Origin: Membranipora membranacea
Lineage: Eukaryota > Bryozoa > Gymnolaemata > Cheilostomatida > Membraniporidae
Reading direction: 5' to 3'
DNA length: 64,000 nucleotides
NCBI GenBank assembly: GCA_914767715.1
Contig: OU612068.1
Location: 34,348,001-34,412,000, forward strand
The notes under the pieces were generated by a model that made no database searches, was not told where the DNA came from, and worked only from the letters and a program-made list of their open reading frames with translations. Below, in pieces: positions 1-24,253 of the stretch. How positions within the stretch are numbered: position 1 is the first letter of the stretch; each line of letters opens with the position of its first letter. The translations under genes were made by a program, and so were the position numbers.

Positions 1-189
1 TTATTGCCAAGAGCATAAAACGCCTCCGGTATAAATGGTAAAAACATATTGAAATTTCCAGGCCAGAGTCTTCCCTGCAGCTCCGTTGTCACCCGTAACT
101 ATCGCTCCTATTCATACAGAGATCACCACGAATCTGCACAGTTATTAACCCACTAAACCAGAGAGTAGAATAGTGAGAAGTGATCGTAC

Positions 190-1437
190 CTGCAGGTTCT
201 CAGTCTCATTCTCCATCGCTCTGATCTCGTTAAGGAGCTCCTGCTTCCAGAAGTGGATATCATCTCTACGGTTGGCGAGCTTTCTGGTGTTCTCCGCCTG
301 CCTCCTTCTTGTCCTGTCATCTGTCTCCTATTTAACGATAACGTTTTACTCATTAGTCAGTTTATCAACTGCACAACTCTGCTAACGCTTGTTCAAACCA
401 TTAGCTTACTACCCTCTGAACATACTAGTGGTCACCATTGGTTAGTGCGCAGATCTTGCAGTCAAATTTGTGAAATTATTATGTGTTTTTATTGAGGTTT
501 TCATATCATTAATAACTCAAAACAAGTCTTTGATATAACTGTTATTTTGTAGTTACAACCATCAATGATCTAGCTAGAGCATTTACTATCAATCGAGATT
601 GTCTTGATTGACTATCTTGATCAAGGCTTGCACCAGTGTGATTTCCAGCTTTTGAGGCACTAACCTTCACAGCCCTCCAGGCATCTGCTCTTAGGTTATT
701 AGCCTGTGATCTCTCTCTATCAGACAGCATAAAGTGGGCCTTGTTGCTGTTAGCCCAGTCATTGTCCGAGAACCGAGCATACACTACATTTCTATAAACA
801 AAATAACACTGTGGTGTTACTCTTGCGCCACCAGATTTTAAATCAAGTATGCAGGAGAGGAGAGAGAGAGTCTCAAAACTTAGGATTATTGAATGGTATT
901 CTTTATGTCCAATCTCGTTGACGGACTTGGTACGTGGAGCTCTCTTACAGTATGGCAGCACTTACATAGACATACTCGCTCAGACTGAATTTTGCAGCTG
1001 TTAAATTCCTTCCAGTTAATCATGATAATGAATTATACTGGTCAATTAATACAACCAGACAGCACAAATAAGCAGAGTGTCATATTACAGCAATTCTATC
1101 TTTGTCTCATTCAGGAAATGTCTGTTAGACAGCTGCTTTATTGACATTATCGATAACAACGGAAATACCTTAGTTAACTGCTATAGCTAATTCATATAAG
1201 CATCTAATATTATCAGCTTAGTATTAACCATTATCCAACTTCCAATACAGATAAAACACTAAGTAGTTATGGGACATACCTGGCTGGGTTGTAGACATTT
1301 CTAGCATGGCTAATATCTATGTTGACACCGTCCCTGAGTGAGGCAAACTTAGGAGAGGGAGCCTTGAGATAACTCGGTGATGGAGTTCGGCAGGTAGCGC
1401 TTCCCATCGGGGAGATAGAGTGATAAGCAACAGCCAT
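190..1437 (-). CDS. Tektin-family protein, 5' part (first three exons)
   Basis: Exons on the minus strand: 1437-1280, 791-665, 327-190, giving 141 residues in one continuous frame; the gene runs on past the left edge. Tektins are coiled-coil filament proteins inside ciliary and flagellar doublet microtubules. The tektin core is visible: a W followed by an N-rich linker (exon 2), an ER...LR helix, then a heptad-like stretch ending in DIHFWKQEL and ETENLQ, the usual spacing from LR to FWK. Exon 2 stays open to 560, but using that end inserts about 35 extra residues and breaks this spacing. The GTTAGT donor just below 665 restores it. The first ~50 residues are S/P-rich and not conserved. I cannot say which tektin paralogue this is. 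A normal tektin is about 400 residues, so roughly a third is present. Confidence 0.85.
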
Positions 1438-4400
1438 CCTTCAGTTTAATGCAGGTCTACAGCTATACACAGAAATCTGTAATCAAATGTATAAAATCAT
1501 AAATATAGCATAACTATGAGGACAAGTCATCCGGTGAGCTTCTACCCTAAGTGAGCTTAAATCTTTCCATCATTAACGTCTCAGGGGGGCTATCATGACT
1601 AGGAACTGATCTGGTGATTAATTACATAATTAAAGATATGCCGTGAGGTGAATGTGATAACACTCGCTTTAACTACAAGGTATACTTTCAACCAAACAAT
1701 AAAATATCTTATTAAAGTTTCAGTTGTACTGACTGGACCTAAATTCTAAAATTGTTAATTTAGCTTTCAATGGTTTGACCGATGAAAATTTAATAATTGC
1801 CAAAGGATTGACCAGTGAGAGTTTGCTGAGCGCCACAAGGTGCAGCATTTAAGATACCCTTGATAGCAATTGAATTCTTTTAACATAAACTGTTTAAAAC
1901 TCAATCTAATGATTTACCCCAATTTGGTGCCAGCAGCGATATGTACCTGTTTTAATGTGTTATAATTCCAAAAATATCCCCAGCAGCAGAACATCTCAGA
2001 AAATCAATACTGCTATCATGATCTGGCGGTACAGAATTTTTTTAAAGTGATACCTTACTCAAACCAACGCAGCGCGTGTAATATAATGAATTGTCCACTT
2101 TCTGATACCTGGCTGACAGGTAAAGACAATTATGGTGAGAATATTGAGATGAAAGAGAACAGAAATCTCTGACATTATTTACGCAATCATGACCAGCAGG
2201 CTGGCAGGAAAATCCACCAGTTTTAGGCTCAACTTTCTAGGAACAGCAACTTAATTAATAAAAACCGATATTAATCGAATGTTAAAAAAATCCGTAATTT
2301 CCGGATTATTTCCCAACATTTCCTTGTTATTGCATTGTCAACATGAAAAAAATGGTCCAGACTTAATAACAATAAACCCAGAGGCCCTCACGGCCCTCAG
2401 CTGTTGATGAGCGTAGGAACGTAACCAAGGACTCATTCAAGACAAAGTTAAGTGAAGAGCCCTTTACTTCACACAGCTAGCTAAACATAATATACCATAC
2501 AACATGAATAAATAATAGTCACAGCGCTGAGAGTCATACTTACTGAAGCAGGCAACTGATAAACAATAATTGCTGTCAACTCGAGGAAAAGGACAGAAAA
2601 TTTTACCTACCTGGAACCTTTCACACACTGAAGTATAAGTTACAGCACATTGACATGAGCATGAGATGGTTGTCAAGCAATTTGCATATCTAAACACACC
2701 GACCAATCAGAATAGAACTCTGTGATCTAAGATTATAAGTCTGTACCTACAGGTACGTCGTATTTTTATGATTGATTGTTGTAAACACTTATATTCAATG
2801 GTATTATTACAATGTTAAATAACTGGTAATGAATGTGAATGCAACATTTTAACAAAATAAAATCAAAGGCTAGATAAAGTTCAATAAAGGCAGCCGACAA
2901 ATCAAGAAAAGTCTCTTGGCAAATCTTTAATCACAGGCTATAGACCTTTGTGCAAATACATCGGTCATGGCACGGAGGGTTTCAATAAAGCTGAAATGAT
3001 TACATGGTAACTGTGTATGTATTGTGAAAAGGCATTGATTTACAAGGTTATCAAGTGTCGAGAAAATTTGAAATGGATCTAGCCAGCAGTTGAAATGAAC
3101 AAGCAATGGATTGATTTCGACTAATAAAGTGACAGTTTCAAAAGTTGTTTTATTGTTTTATTTGTTTTGCTGAAATTTCATATCACTATAAAAAAAATCG
3201 ATGGGATTCCTAATAATTGACAGCAAAACTAAAAATAAATCTATCCTTGCAGAAACGTTATCAACTGGTACAGTGGATTCGCTAATTTTTCCATTTTAAT
3301 CTTAATTCTTTTATGGGAAGGATTGTTCCTAAACCAAGCAAGAAGAAGCAACAGCTGCCGACACCAAGTCCCTATTTATAATTTTGGTGAGGACATTGAG
3401 TTCAGCTTATGTTACCAGTCTAGTAATGGTATTCTCTCTTGGATTTTACATGATCCCCAAAATGTCTGAAGTTCGCAGTTTTATAAAACTTTTTGAGATA
3501 TCAAGAACATTAGGAAAGGAAATAATAATCAATCAGATGCATCTCACATACAGCTGGGTTTATACTGTCTATGTTTTGTGTCCCAAACCTGGCAAAAGCA
3601 GTGTAGGAGGAAAGCTGTGATATTTGAAAATACCAAAAAGTTGCGTGGAAAAATTCCTTGTTCAAGACAAAATTTGATTTGGATTTTAATTCAATGATTG
3701 CTTAACGACAGACAGCAAAGTGCATACAAATTGAGTAACCATCTGTGGCACACCCTCTGCCTGAATATCATGTGTGTTCTTGTTATACTGCAATATTAGG
3801 AAACTTTTGGCTAGCTTTGGTGAGAAAGAGCACAGATACTTACTTCATAATCATGAAGACTCAGTCACTGACAGTTTCATGTCTTCTTTTAGTAAAAAGA
3901 AACAATTCGAAAGTTCATCTGACATTCTGGTCCAACAATGGTCACATTCCATAATGCCTAGAAATAAAGAGCCATGCAGTGGGAAACTATGATACAAAAA
4001 GAGAAGCAAGTGCTAAACATCACTAGAAAAACCTGGTGTTTATTATTTAAAAGTGTATAGCAATTATAAGTGATAAAAGTTTATTTGAAGACAAATTGGA
4101 GGAGGATATATTTCAAGTAAGAAATTTTAGGTATGTTACTAGAGTTGTCTGCTCAACATCAAAGTGCACACAACTCAATGCACTACCTTCCTCCTCCAGT
4201 TCAATACATAGGGGAGTATTCTTATGACTGTTTTGGTTTTTGAATTAGAATTGACATAGCGTGTCAAAGACCGGACAGTTTTCTGAAGAATAAATGATAC
4301 AAGGAAACAATGAATACCTGGCTATAACTATGACTGTCATGAATTTTGGAATTCGTTCATCCATTTAAAAATCTTTACGAGCATGAATTAGAGACACAAT

Positions 4401-6101
4401 AACAGAATTCAAATATAAAGTTTTTGGCACAACTCATTTGAACTTAGGTATCATAAGAGTTAACTAGCTGCTAGAGATTTTACTGGTCAAAACCAAACTC
4501 AGGAAAAATACACCATCATGATGTTAGGTACAGAAATCACATACACGAGAGAAAATTCTTTGTGATTAAGACTTATAAGTTAAGACTATTACAAATCATT
4601 GTGAATTGAAACCTTTAACCCCCTCCTCCCCATCTCCCCCACCATACTAGAGGGTATTACTGCTATAAGCTTCCCGAATTCATAATCAATCAACCAGTCT
4701 AGTGCAAATTGGTCATAAATTCAACTTATCAAAACACTTCCTGATAAGAACTTAGTTAGGTAGCACACCAACTAATAGTATTTTACATTTCTTTTTATTA
4801 GCCATATTATATATCAATACTCAATAACAAATACATTACGTTAGGACAATAAATTCAGCATCATGGCCAGAAAAATGACACAACTGAAAAAAAGGTCAGC
4901 TAGTTTGTGCCTCAAACTGCATCTTGCATTCCATTGTATGCAGGTTACTATTGCTCCATGATGAGTCTAGTATTTGTCAGGAGGGAGATAAAGAGATTGG
5001 TAATGTATCAGTCAGTACTGAGAATGGGATCCGCTACTGAAAAAACCTGCTACGCTTCTCAAACACACCAGCCGGCAAAACTAAGGCGCCCAGATGCGAA
5101 TTAAATAGTGATTATGTCTATAGAACTGATAACATAAGCTAATAATATATTATGAAAAAAAAAGGAATTTATAACATGCTCTAATATTGATCTACAGGTC
5201 AGCTCTACTGGTTTTTAGCAACATCGTTAGAAAAATATTACTGTAGGAAAAAAATTAGTTACAATTACAGCATGGTAGATTATGACATTTAGATTGAGTA
5301 AATAAATGGTTAATTTCTCACTGTGCTGTTTGAATCATATAAATAGTTATTTGTGCATCATGACACCATAATTTTGTGGTGGAAAATGTTCACCGAAACA
5401 GGCCGTGGATATTTATCATTGTAAACAAAACACTGTTTCCATTACCATTATAATAAGGGAGTGATGGCATTTGGCAGTTGGGTTAGCAACACGCTGAATA
5501 ACGAAATAGAAAATCAAATAAAGAGAGTTATAACAAACAAAATTACTAAACTGTGTCAAAGACTGAGTAACTTGAATAGTGAATGGTTATAATTGACAAA
5601 ATCTCAACTTGAATTCCACACCAGAGAGTGAAACACAATTCATATATTGTGCACCATCATCCAACGAGTCATGGACCTGACCAATCTCTTCAATACCAAA
5701 TTCTAGTTCTGCATTACTGATGCATTAAACTCCATTGAAAAATTTGATTCTTATGACATAGTATAAGACAATCACTCGAATTAATGGTAGTTTGACAAAA
5801 TGCCAATTCGTTATGTGAGCATGTTACGCCTTGATTCAAATGACTGCAAAACAATTCAGATTTCTGATTGTGAAATACAAACTTGGATATAAGCTCGGGC
5901 TGAGAACACATGGTAAAGTTATAAACCCTAAAGACGAAGCCATCAAAGTGATGCGAGTTTGCTGCCTTCACGTGGCGGAGACAGAGTCGATATTTCTTAC
6001 TCTGAGAGCCAGCGCTCAGTACACACTATGATAATCCTGAGTAACTGCGGTATTTTCTATTGTTCAGCACGGCTAGAAGAGGAGGAGGTGTGATTGAGTG
6101 A
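1438..6101. other. Intergenic region between tektin 5' end and PACSIN 3' end
   Basis: AT-rich spacer of about 4.7 kb. Open frames are all short (under 90 codons) and resemble no family I know. The left part must hold the tektin promoter and the right part the PACSIN 3' UTR; no convincing promoter motif or repeat was seen. Confidence 0.6.
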
Positions 6102-17824
<11,723 letters not shown>

Positions 17825-20800
17825 AGGTGCCAGTATGAATGGCTGGTTGACCTCTTATTAAGAGTTTGATGATCTGCAGTGCTAGGTAGGCACAGCCTAA
17901 TCAAACTGGCAGTGACTCTACAACAAAACAATAATATCTGTTTATAGGTATACACACACAGTACAAAAAAGAACGTATTTCCTCACATAGACAAGTCTAA
18001 AGAGAGCAAATTCAATTTCCTCCTTGTACCAAAACCGATCAAGGGGAAGTTTGTAAGGAAGGTAAGTAAGGAATGAATTCTGGGGTCTCACAATAATTCC
18101 TGTCCTCTACATGGCACAGAAGGGAAATAATGGATTTCAGCACAGTCACAATGACTACCTCACACATCATACTGATGCGGTGGCCTGCCTACCAAATATA
18201 CCGTATTTTACAGCCTGATAAAAAATTGTGACCAAGTGGTATGACTCATTAGCCATGGTTTTAATAAAAGAAATACTTTTCATAGGAAGCAAAACCTCAG
18301 AATAGGACAAACTCCCAATCGCCTCATTCACAGGCACAGCTTGTATCGTAATGTTACGGCAAACAAGACTGGCTTTTTACGCTGATGTGAAGCTATTATT
18401 GAAAAGTGATATTGGAGTTTCAGATTCATCATTCAACATTCCAGTTAACAATAAGCTTTTGTTGTTGTTCCTGTAGTAGCTCAAGGCTTTACAACAGTAT
18501 GCAGTGGGTGAATTGGGTCATAGGAACTACTAACTGATGGCTTAACCCGCTGCACCCTCATGTGTTGTGTTGAACTTTCAGATAAACGTGATATGAATTG
18601 TGTATGAACGGAATGAATGGATAAAGTAGAAAGTAAACAACGCATTTACTCCACTACTGATAAACAGGTTCCAATGTGCTTCATGTTCATGCCAGAGCAT
18701 TGACTGTAGCTTCTAAACTACTAAGAATTATCACACCAGAACTTCTATATCTCCAGGACCCTTATATACCATCCAATGTTTGCAAGCGCAGAAGGCTAGA
18801 TGAAAACCAATAATTAGTCATTCTTATGAAAGCTACAATGCTAAATTAGGCTAGTTAATTCAAGGAGCAACTCCTTGGATAATCTAAGTCAAAGTTAGAA
18901 ATTTTCATTTCTGGACCAATCATTGAACACAAGAAGAGAGGTAAGAAGCATGGTAACACCTTCATGTTGTGACATTAGCAGGCCACTTTACTCTGCAAAG
19001 TGAATAGTCGCTACATGCATATATTGATTTATTTTTAGTAGGGTGCTATGAGGGAATATTAATCTCTAAGTCTCAGTATTCGATCCCAGGATTATGATCT
19101 AGGCTGCACCGTGACTATAACATAATATCATAAACATAGTTAGCAAGATCAATAAAGGCCCTCCGATCAATCAGTGTGACTGTAACACACAACAACACTA
19201 CAAGCGGCAATGAAGAGCACTTGAGGGACATCGCTTGTCTTATCTTTGTATAAGGGATGAATTTATTACCATTTTAGCTACACCCTTGTGATATCAGATA
19301 CAGATATTGAACATGAATCGAATGGCAAGCACATGGGGATTGGTTTACACAGCCTCTAGACAATAAATACTAAATTTGGTAGGATATTATACAAATACAT
19401 ATTTTTGTCTGGTCAAAAGAATTTAGAGGTCACCAGAGTCATTTTGTAGTTTGGCCCAACCATATTATTATCATATCCTCGACCCAGACAGATTATTATT
19501 ATGTGCATTCAGTCTGCAAAAAAACAAACAGAGTCTAAGAGCATCATTTAAAATAATCTTGCTACCACTACTATCGAGTTCAAGCTTCTCATCAAACCCA
19601 GATGATGCAGTCACTTTCCTCATAATTCAAAATATGACAATATTTGTGAAGGTTAAACATGATATGATATGATGATTGTGAATTCCAAGGAAATTTGGAA
19701 GTTAAGAACGTCAACGCAGCCGCGCTGCACTCCATTTAGGTTTTCTATTGCATTGTCAGAAATCATAGTAATTAGTTAGGGCTATAGGACCTGTAGCCTC
19801 AACTAATCGCCAAGACCTGGTCCATGGCAAGAAAGTTGTGCAAATCACATGACAAAATTTAGTTTTAGTTTTAAGAGAGATCTTTAGGTATCTCAAGCCT
19901 TCAGGTCAGAATCATAATTTTGCACAAAATGGCATACCAAACTTTGTTTGTCAGAGTTATTAGATCTCGATCCTTCCAGGACAGTGAAATGAAAGTTTTA
20001 CAAAATACCTTCATAACGTAATAGTTTCATTGACCAGATGTTTCATTTTCATGTTATAGCATAACCTTTCTTTAAAGACCATGCATAATCTACTAAAAGC
20101 CTCATAAGTCAAGCAACATAAGCAAAATGTGAAATGCCTAGAATCACAAAGCATGCTTGACAATTAGCATTGTGGGAACGTGTCTCGAAAAAAATAGTGA
20201 GAAACAATTAGCATTCCTAGCTTATCGTGTAATGAAATAGGTCCTCAGAGAAACTGTTGGTCAAAGAACTATTTTCAGTGAATGACTGGGTAATCGGAAG
20301 AAGAATAGGAGAGAATAATGGTAAAACCTGGGCTCTTGAACTTGTAACAAAAATTTCAATAACATGAGATAGATTGTCATTCAATCAAGCCAACCAATGT
20401 AATGACGTGGTATGGGGCATGGTGGTTTAGTTCATACACACATCAAATAATAAATATCCAGTCAAGGAGACATATCAGCCTAATCACATCCTATTCATAT
20501 GGAAATGGGAATTGGCAGCAATGCCGCATAGCTTCTTGCTGGTTTTATTCAGTCTGATGGAGAGAGGTTATGGACATTTGAGTGGCAAAAACAGATGAGA
20601 AGAAAATTTCAAAAAGGGTGGGGCCACAGCTAAGTTAGGCTAACTAAGGATAGAGAAGCAAGCAGTAAAGTAGTTCAACACCATGTAATAGCTCAGTCAG
20701 TTTAACACTATACTGATATGTTTGGGAACACTCTGTAGTTACCTTGTCTTGTTGAGAGAAGTGTACCAGGTGCATGGATTTAATTTCAAAACAATTCTAC

Positions 20801-21351
20801 CTCACAGTCTCACACCTCCCTTGCATGTAAAGTTATATTTCTTCTTTTTAGCTCAGAATGTTTATTTCCGGTGTCTGTGATACACTCAACAATAACAAAT
20901 TTCGAGCAATCCCCCTTTGTGCTATTTATTCTGTGATATTAAAAGTCCAGAATTTCATTGGGTCATGATGTAATTACTATTTGGTAGCTACAGGCTTCTT
21001 AGCAGTATAGTAGTCAATTATAAAATGCTTTATTCTCTTGCAGAAGATTATAATTATTTTTGGTCAAGTGCAGTGTGGGTATTTGTTGAAGAGATTTCTA
21101 CAAAGTTTTCTCAGGGTGAATATTGCTCCTGGATTTTCTTGGACCTACTAAGATCTCCTAGATATTCCACATCTTTTTTGAAAAAAAAAGGATGTTACAT
21201 TTAACAGTAAATGTGGATTGCAATGTAATTCTATCCCAAGTATTATAGAGCCAAATATTCAAGGTTATAAACATTAGATAAGAAAACTTAGAGACTATGT
21301 CCCGTTAATGTGGACACACCCCCTGATAAGCAAGTAATCACAAGCTTCAAA
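17825..21351. other. Intergenic region between divergently transcribed PACSIN and M6PR-like genes
   Basis: About 3.5 kb of AT-rich sequence with no coding exon that I recognise. Both neighbours start here and read outward, so their promoters and any 5'-UTR exons should lie inside. The open frame at 19451-19672 has no recognisable family features. Confidence 0.55.
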
Positions 21352-23961
21352 ATGACTCGATGCACAGAATTTCAAACCTGCTCCCTGAGTTTAATCCTGT
21401 TCGTCTCCGGTTTACTGTATCAATATACTGATGCATCTCAAATTGACTCACCACCAAATCCTCTCTGCGGGATCGGTGGATATGATACAAGGAACCTCAC
21501 AAGGTCAGTTGAAACTACGTGTAAAACATATTTAACGTCTGCCAAATTTCCTAATCTGACACACAAAAAAGTGTTTTCATGTTCTTTTGCAAATCTTTTG
21601 CAAAGTCGCTAGCAAATGTTTGTTACACATAATACTTATTGATGTGGAGAGCGTGGTTTCATATCGCTACATCCACATCCTAGAACCTGATCTATGCAAT
21701 AATTTGTGGATTGTTCTCGAACCTCAATAAAACATAAGAAACTGTATTCTTATCATTGTAGAGCTGCATATTGGATACTAACATCGAATTCATTTTGTTT
21801 GGACAAACTGAACATGTCACAGACATGCACGTTCGAATTATCATTCTGCAAGCCTTTACCAGATGTAAACCCACCATGCAAAGGAGCAGCAGTTTGTCAG
21901 CAAGATATAGGGGGAAGTACTCAGGCTCAAAAGTACAGAATAGGAGCTTATAACAGCAGCATCGATCCCTTCATAGAGCGCTTTGATGGTGAGTGAATTA
22001 TTAAACATTAGTCAGGGGAGGGGGGGAGGGAGTACTAACACTGTAACTACACAAATACAATTGAGTTATTTTTGCTCCAAGACTAGAAAACTAAACAACA
22101 GAAAGGCAGTGTTGACATTTAATTCAGAGTCGCTCGGTTTTCAATGATAAATGATTATCTTGTATTGCAGCTGTGGGATTCAGCGCTCAATATAATCACG
22201 GACAGAACATATTTGACAATAGGACGATACCAAATCAGAATAGAACTGTAGGTGTGGGCATATTCTTTGAGTGTGACAAAACACAAATTTGGACTCCGAT
22301 ACCAGGTAAGCTTATAATTATTCAATCATTCAATCATATTCTAGTTTATATGTAAACAATGAGCACTGCTCCACCTTCTGTAACCTACTCAGTAGTGGTT
22401 ATCAGCGACATCATCAAATCAATGTAAAAAAGAAACGAGAACACCATATTGATTCTAATAACAACAACAACAACAAACATCAGTTATTAGCAGTCGCAGT
22501 CTACCGTAAGTATATTGAGTTGTCTAATCCCATCTGAAAGGATGACAACTTCCTTGAAACCCGTAAATTAATTAGCACAACATTGTAACCTATACTTTAA
22601 CCTGTCAAACCATAAAATTAAATTAAATTTGGCATTCCACAATGCCCATGCAGAGAATATGTTTTGTTGCTTTAGGTCAGGCATCCACAGTTTCTCCGTT
22701 AGCTGTTACTAAGGTGACATATGACGACACACACACTGGTATACTTACGGTGAGACAACTTCCAATTCTGTGCTGCTGCTATAAGACAATCTCTGAATTG
22801 TGTTTCATGTGCTCCCCATCTTCAACGCAATTTTAAAATATACTTATACCTAGAAGCAAACGTCGAAAATTCCTCCATGACATCATGCCAGAGCCATCTA
22901 TCACATTATTTATCTTACGGTTCATACAACCATTATCAAACTGCTCAAACCATACCCCTAAGATCTGGAGTGAATCAATGTGAAAGTAGTCTTATGTAGC
23001 ACATACTCTTACTGGCTTCTGAAGATTTTGTTTTATTCAGTAATGATTCCTTTTTCATTTCTCAGTATTGGATCTATGTAAGATATGCAGGTGCCTGTAT
23101 TAAAGTAGTGCCGCTCACTACTCCGTTACCAGTTATACCTGATCTACCCGAGTATCTTAGTGCAGGCACTGTACTTATCATCATGTAAGTCTAACACAAT
23201 ACACTAATACACTGATAACAGCCAACCTTGTCTCGTCTTTGTAGGAATTTATCAGCAAGATAACTCTCAGCAATGTTTATAAATAGGATTCAAAAGATAG
23301 CTAGTGAATGCCTGATATTATCATTTTTCTTCAATATACAGTTAGTTTACACTTTAACTACACTGTGTGCCCGGGTCACAGTCAGGGTCAGGGTCAATAT
23401 CATCCATTAGAGTTATGAGCTAGCCTTGTCATGTGGCTACTTTTTTCAAAGCAAAAATTGGGCGCATGAAGAGTTATGAGGGATATCCCTACAATGATAT
23501 AAGACTAGCTATGATCATCTCATTACAGATTTATATGCGCTACGACACTGTACTGTGTTGTCGGATGTGTGGCTAAGTCATGTACGGGTAGTAAAGGAGC
23601 TGATGTTATACCTAATAATGAGATGTGGTCTAACTTATCAGCATACACACAGGTAAGAATCACCACCACACTTTAATTACAACTAGTATCCATGTTCTGT
23701 TAGCAATAGACCACACTGACTTCCAAAACCCTCATAATACGATGATGTACCCTTACTAATGAGCACATTAACTATAATAAAGTTTGGTTAGCTTTTGCAC
23801 TTCAATCCTCGGGTTTGCTTCTCGTTTCTATTCACATTGTCACAGACCTACATTTTGTATTGCAGGAGGGTTTCAGATTCCTGTTCTGTAACATATTATG
23901 CTGCAAACAAACGACTGGAAGTGAAGGCTTTCAGTCTCAGAAAGGCTATGATAGTATATAG
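21352..23961 (+). CDS. Cation-dependent mannose-6-phosphate-receptor-like membrane protein
   Basis: Seven exons: 21352-21503, 21762-21988, 22171-22305, 22676-22749, 23066-23184, 23529-23652, 23866-23961; 308 residues, in frame throughout. A signal peptide (residues 1 to about 28) is followed by a lumenal MRH-type lectin domain with paired cysteines (NPLCGIGGYD, SFC, CTFELSFCKPL, GAAVCQQ, FFECD, GACIKV). One membrane segment spans about 228-250. The cytosolic tail keeps the CD-MPR pattern KG....P....W..L......G..F..C. The protein ends in YDSI, a Y-x-x-phi endosomal sorting motif. In the family this receptor carries lysosomal enzymes from Golgi to endosome. The ligand-binding E of the vertebrate (F/Y)EW.T..AC motif is not evident, so sugar specificity is uncertain. 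The start ATG at 21352 is chosen because it gives the signal peptide. It converges on NARS2, only about 290 bp away. Confidence 0.85.
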
Positions 23962-24253
23962 TTCAGTGACCAGATTGGCTCACACTTGCCTTTTCAATTC
24001 TCAATAATCTACACATGTATGCTCTCATGATACATTCGAAATACACAGAGTCTGGATAATAATTAAATTTTTGGAATGAATATTTTTCTAAATTATCTGG
24101 TTATCAACTATTGTGATTTGAGAACATTTAATTTCTGTGATTTTCAGCTCAGTTTGTTCCTTATATTTTTATACAAAACTAACAAAGCATAATAGAGAAA
24201 ATACACTAGCTCATCATTGTCACCCTCATAAAACTATGTCTGAAAAAATCAAA

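Noticed and set aside
542-664. Extension of tektin exon 2 to the open-frame end at 560
   Set aside because: It adds about 35 residues inside the conserved helix; the donor GTTAGT below 665 gives normal tektin spacing and keeps frame.
3384-3620. 78-codon plus-strand open frame
   Set aside because: No family features, no splice context, AT-rich intergenic DNA.
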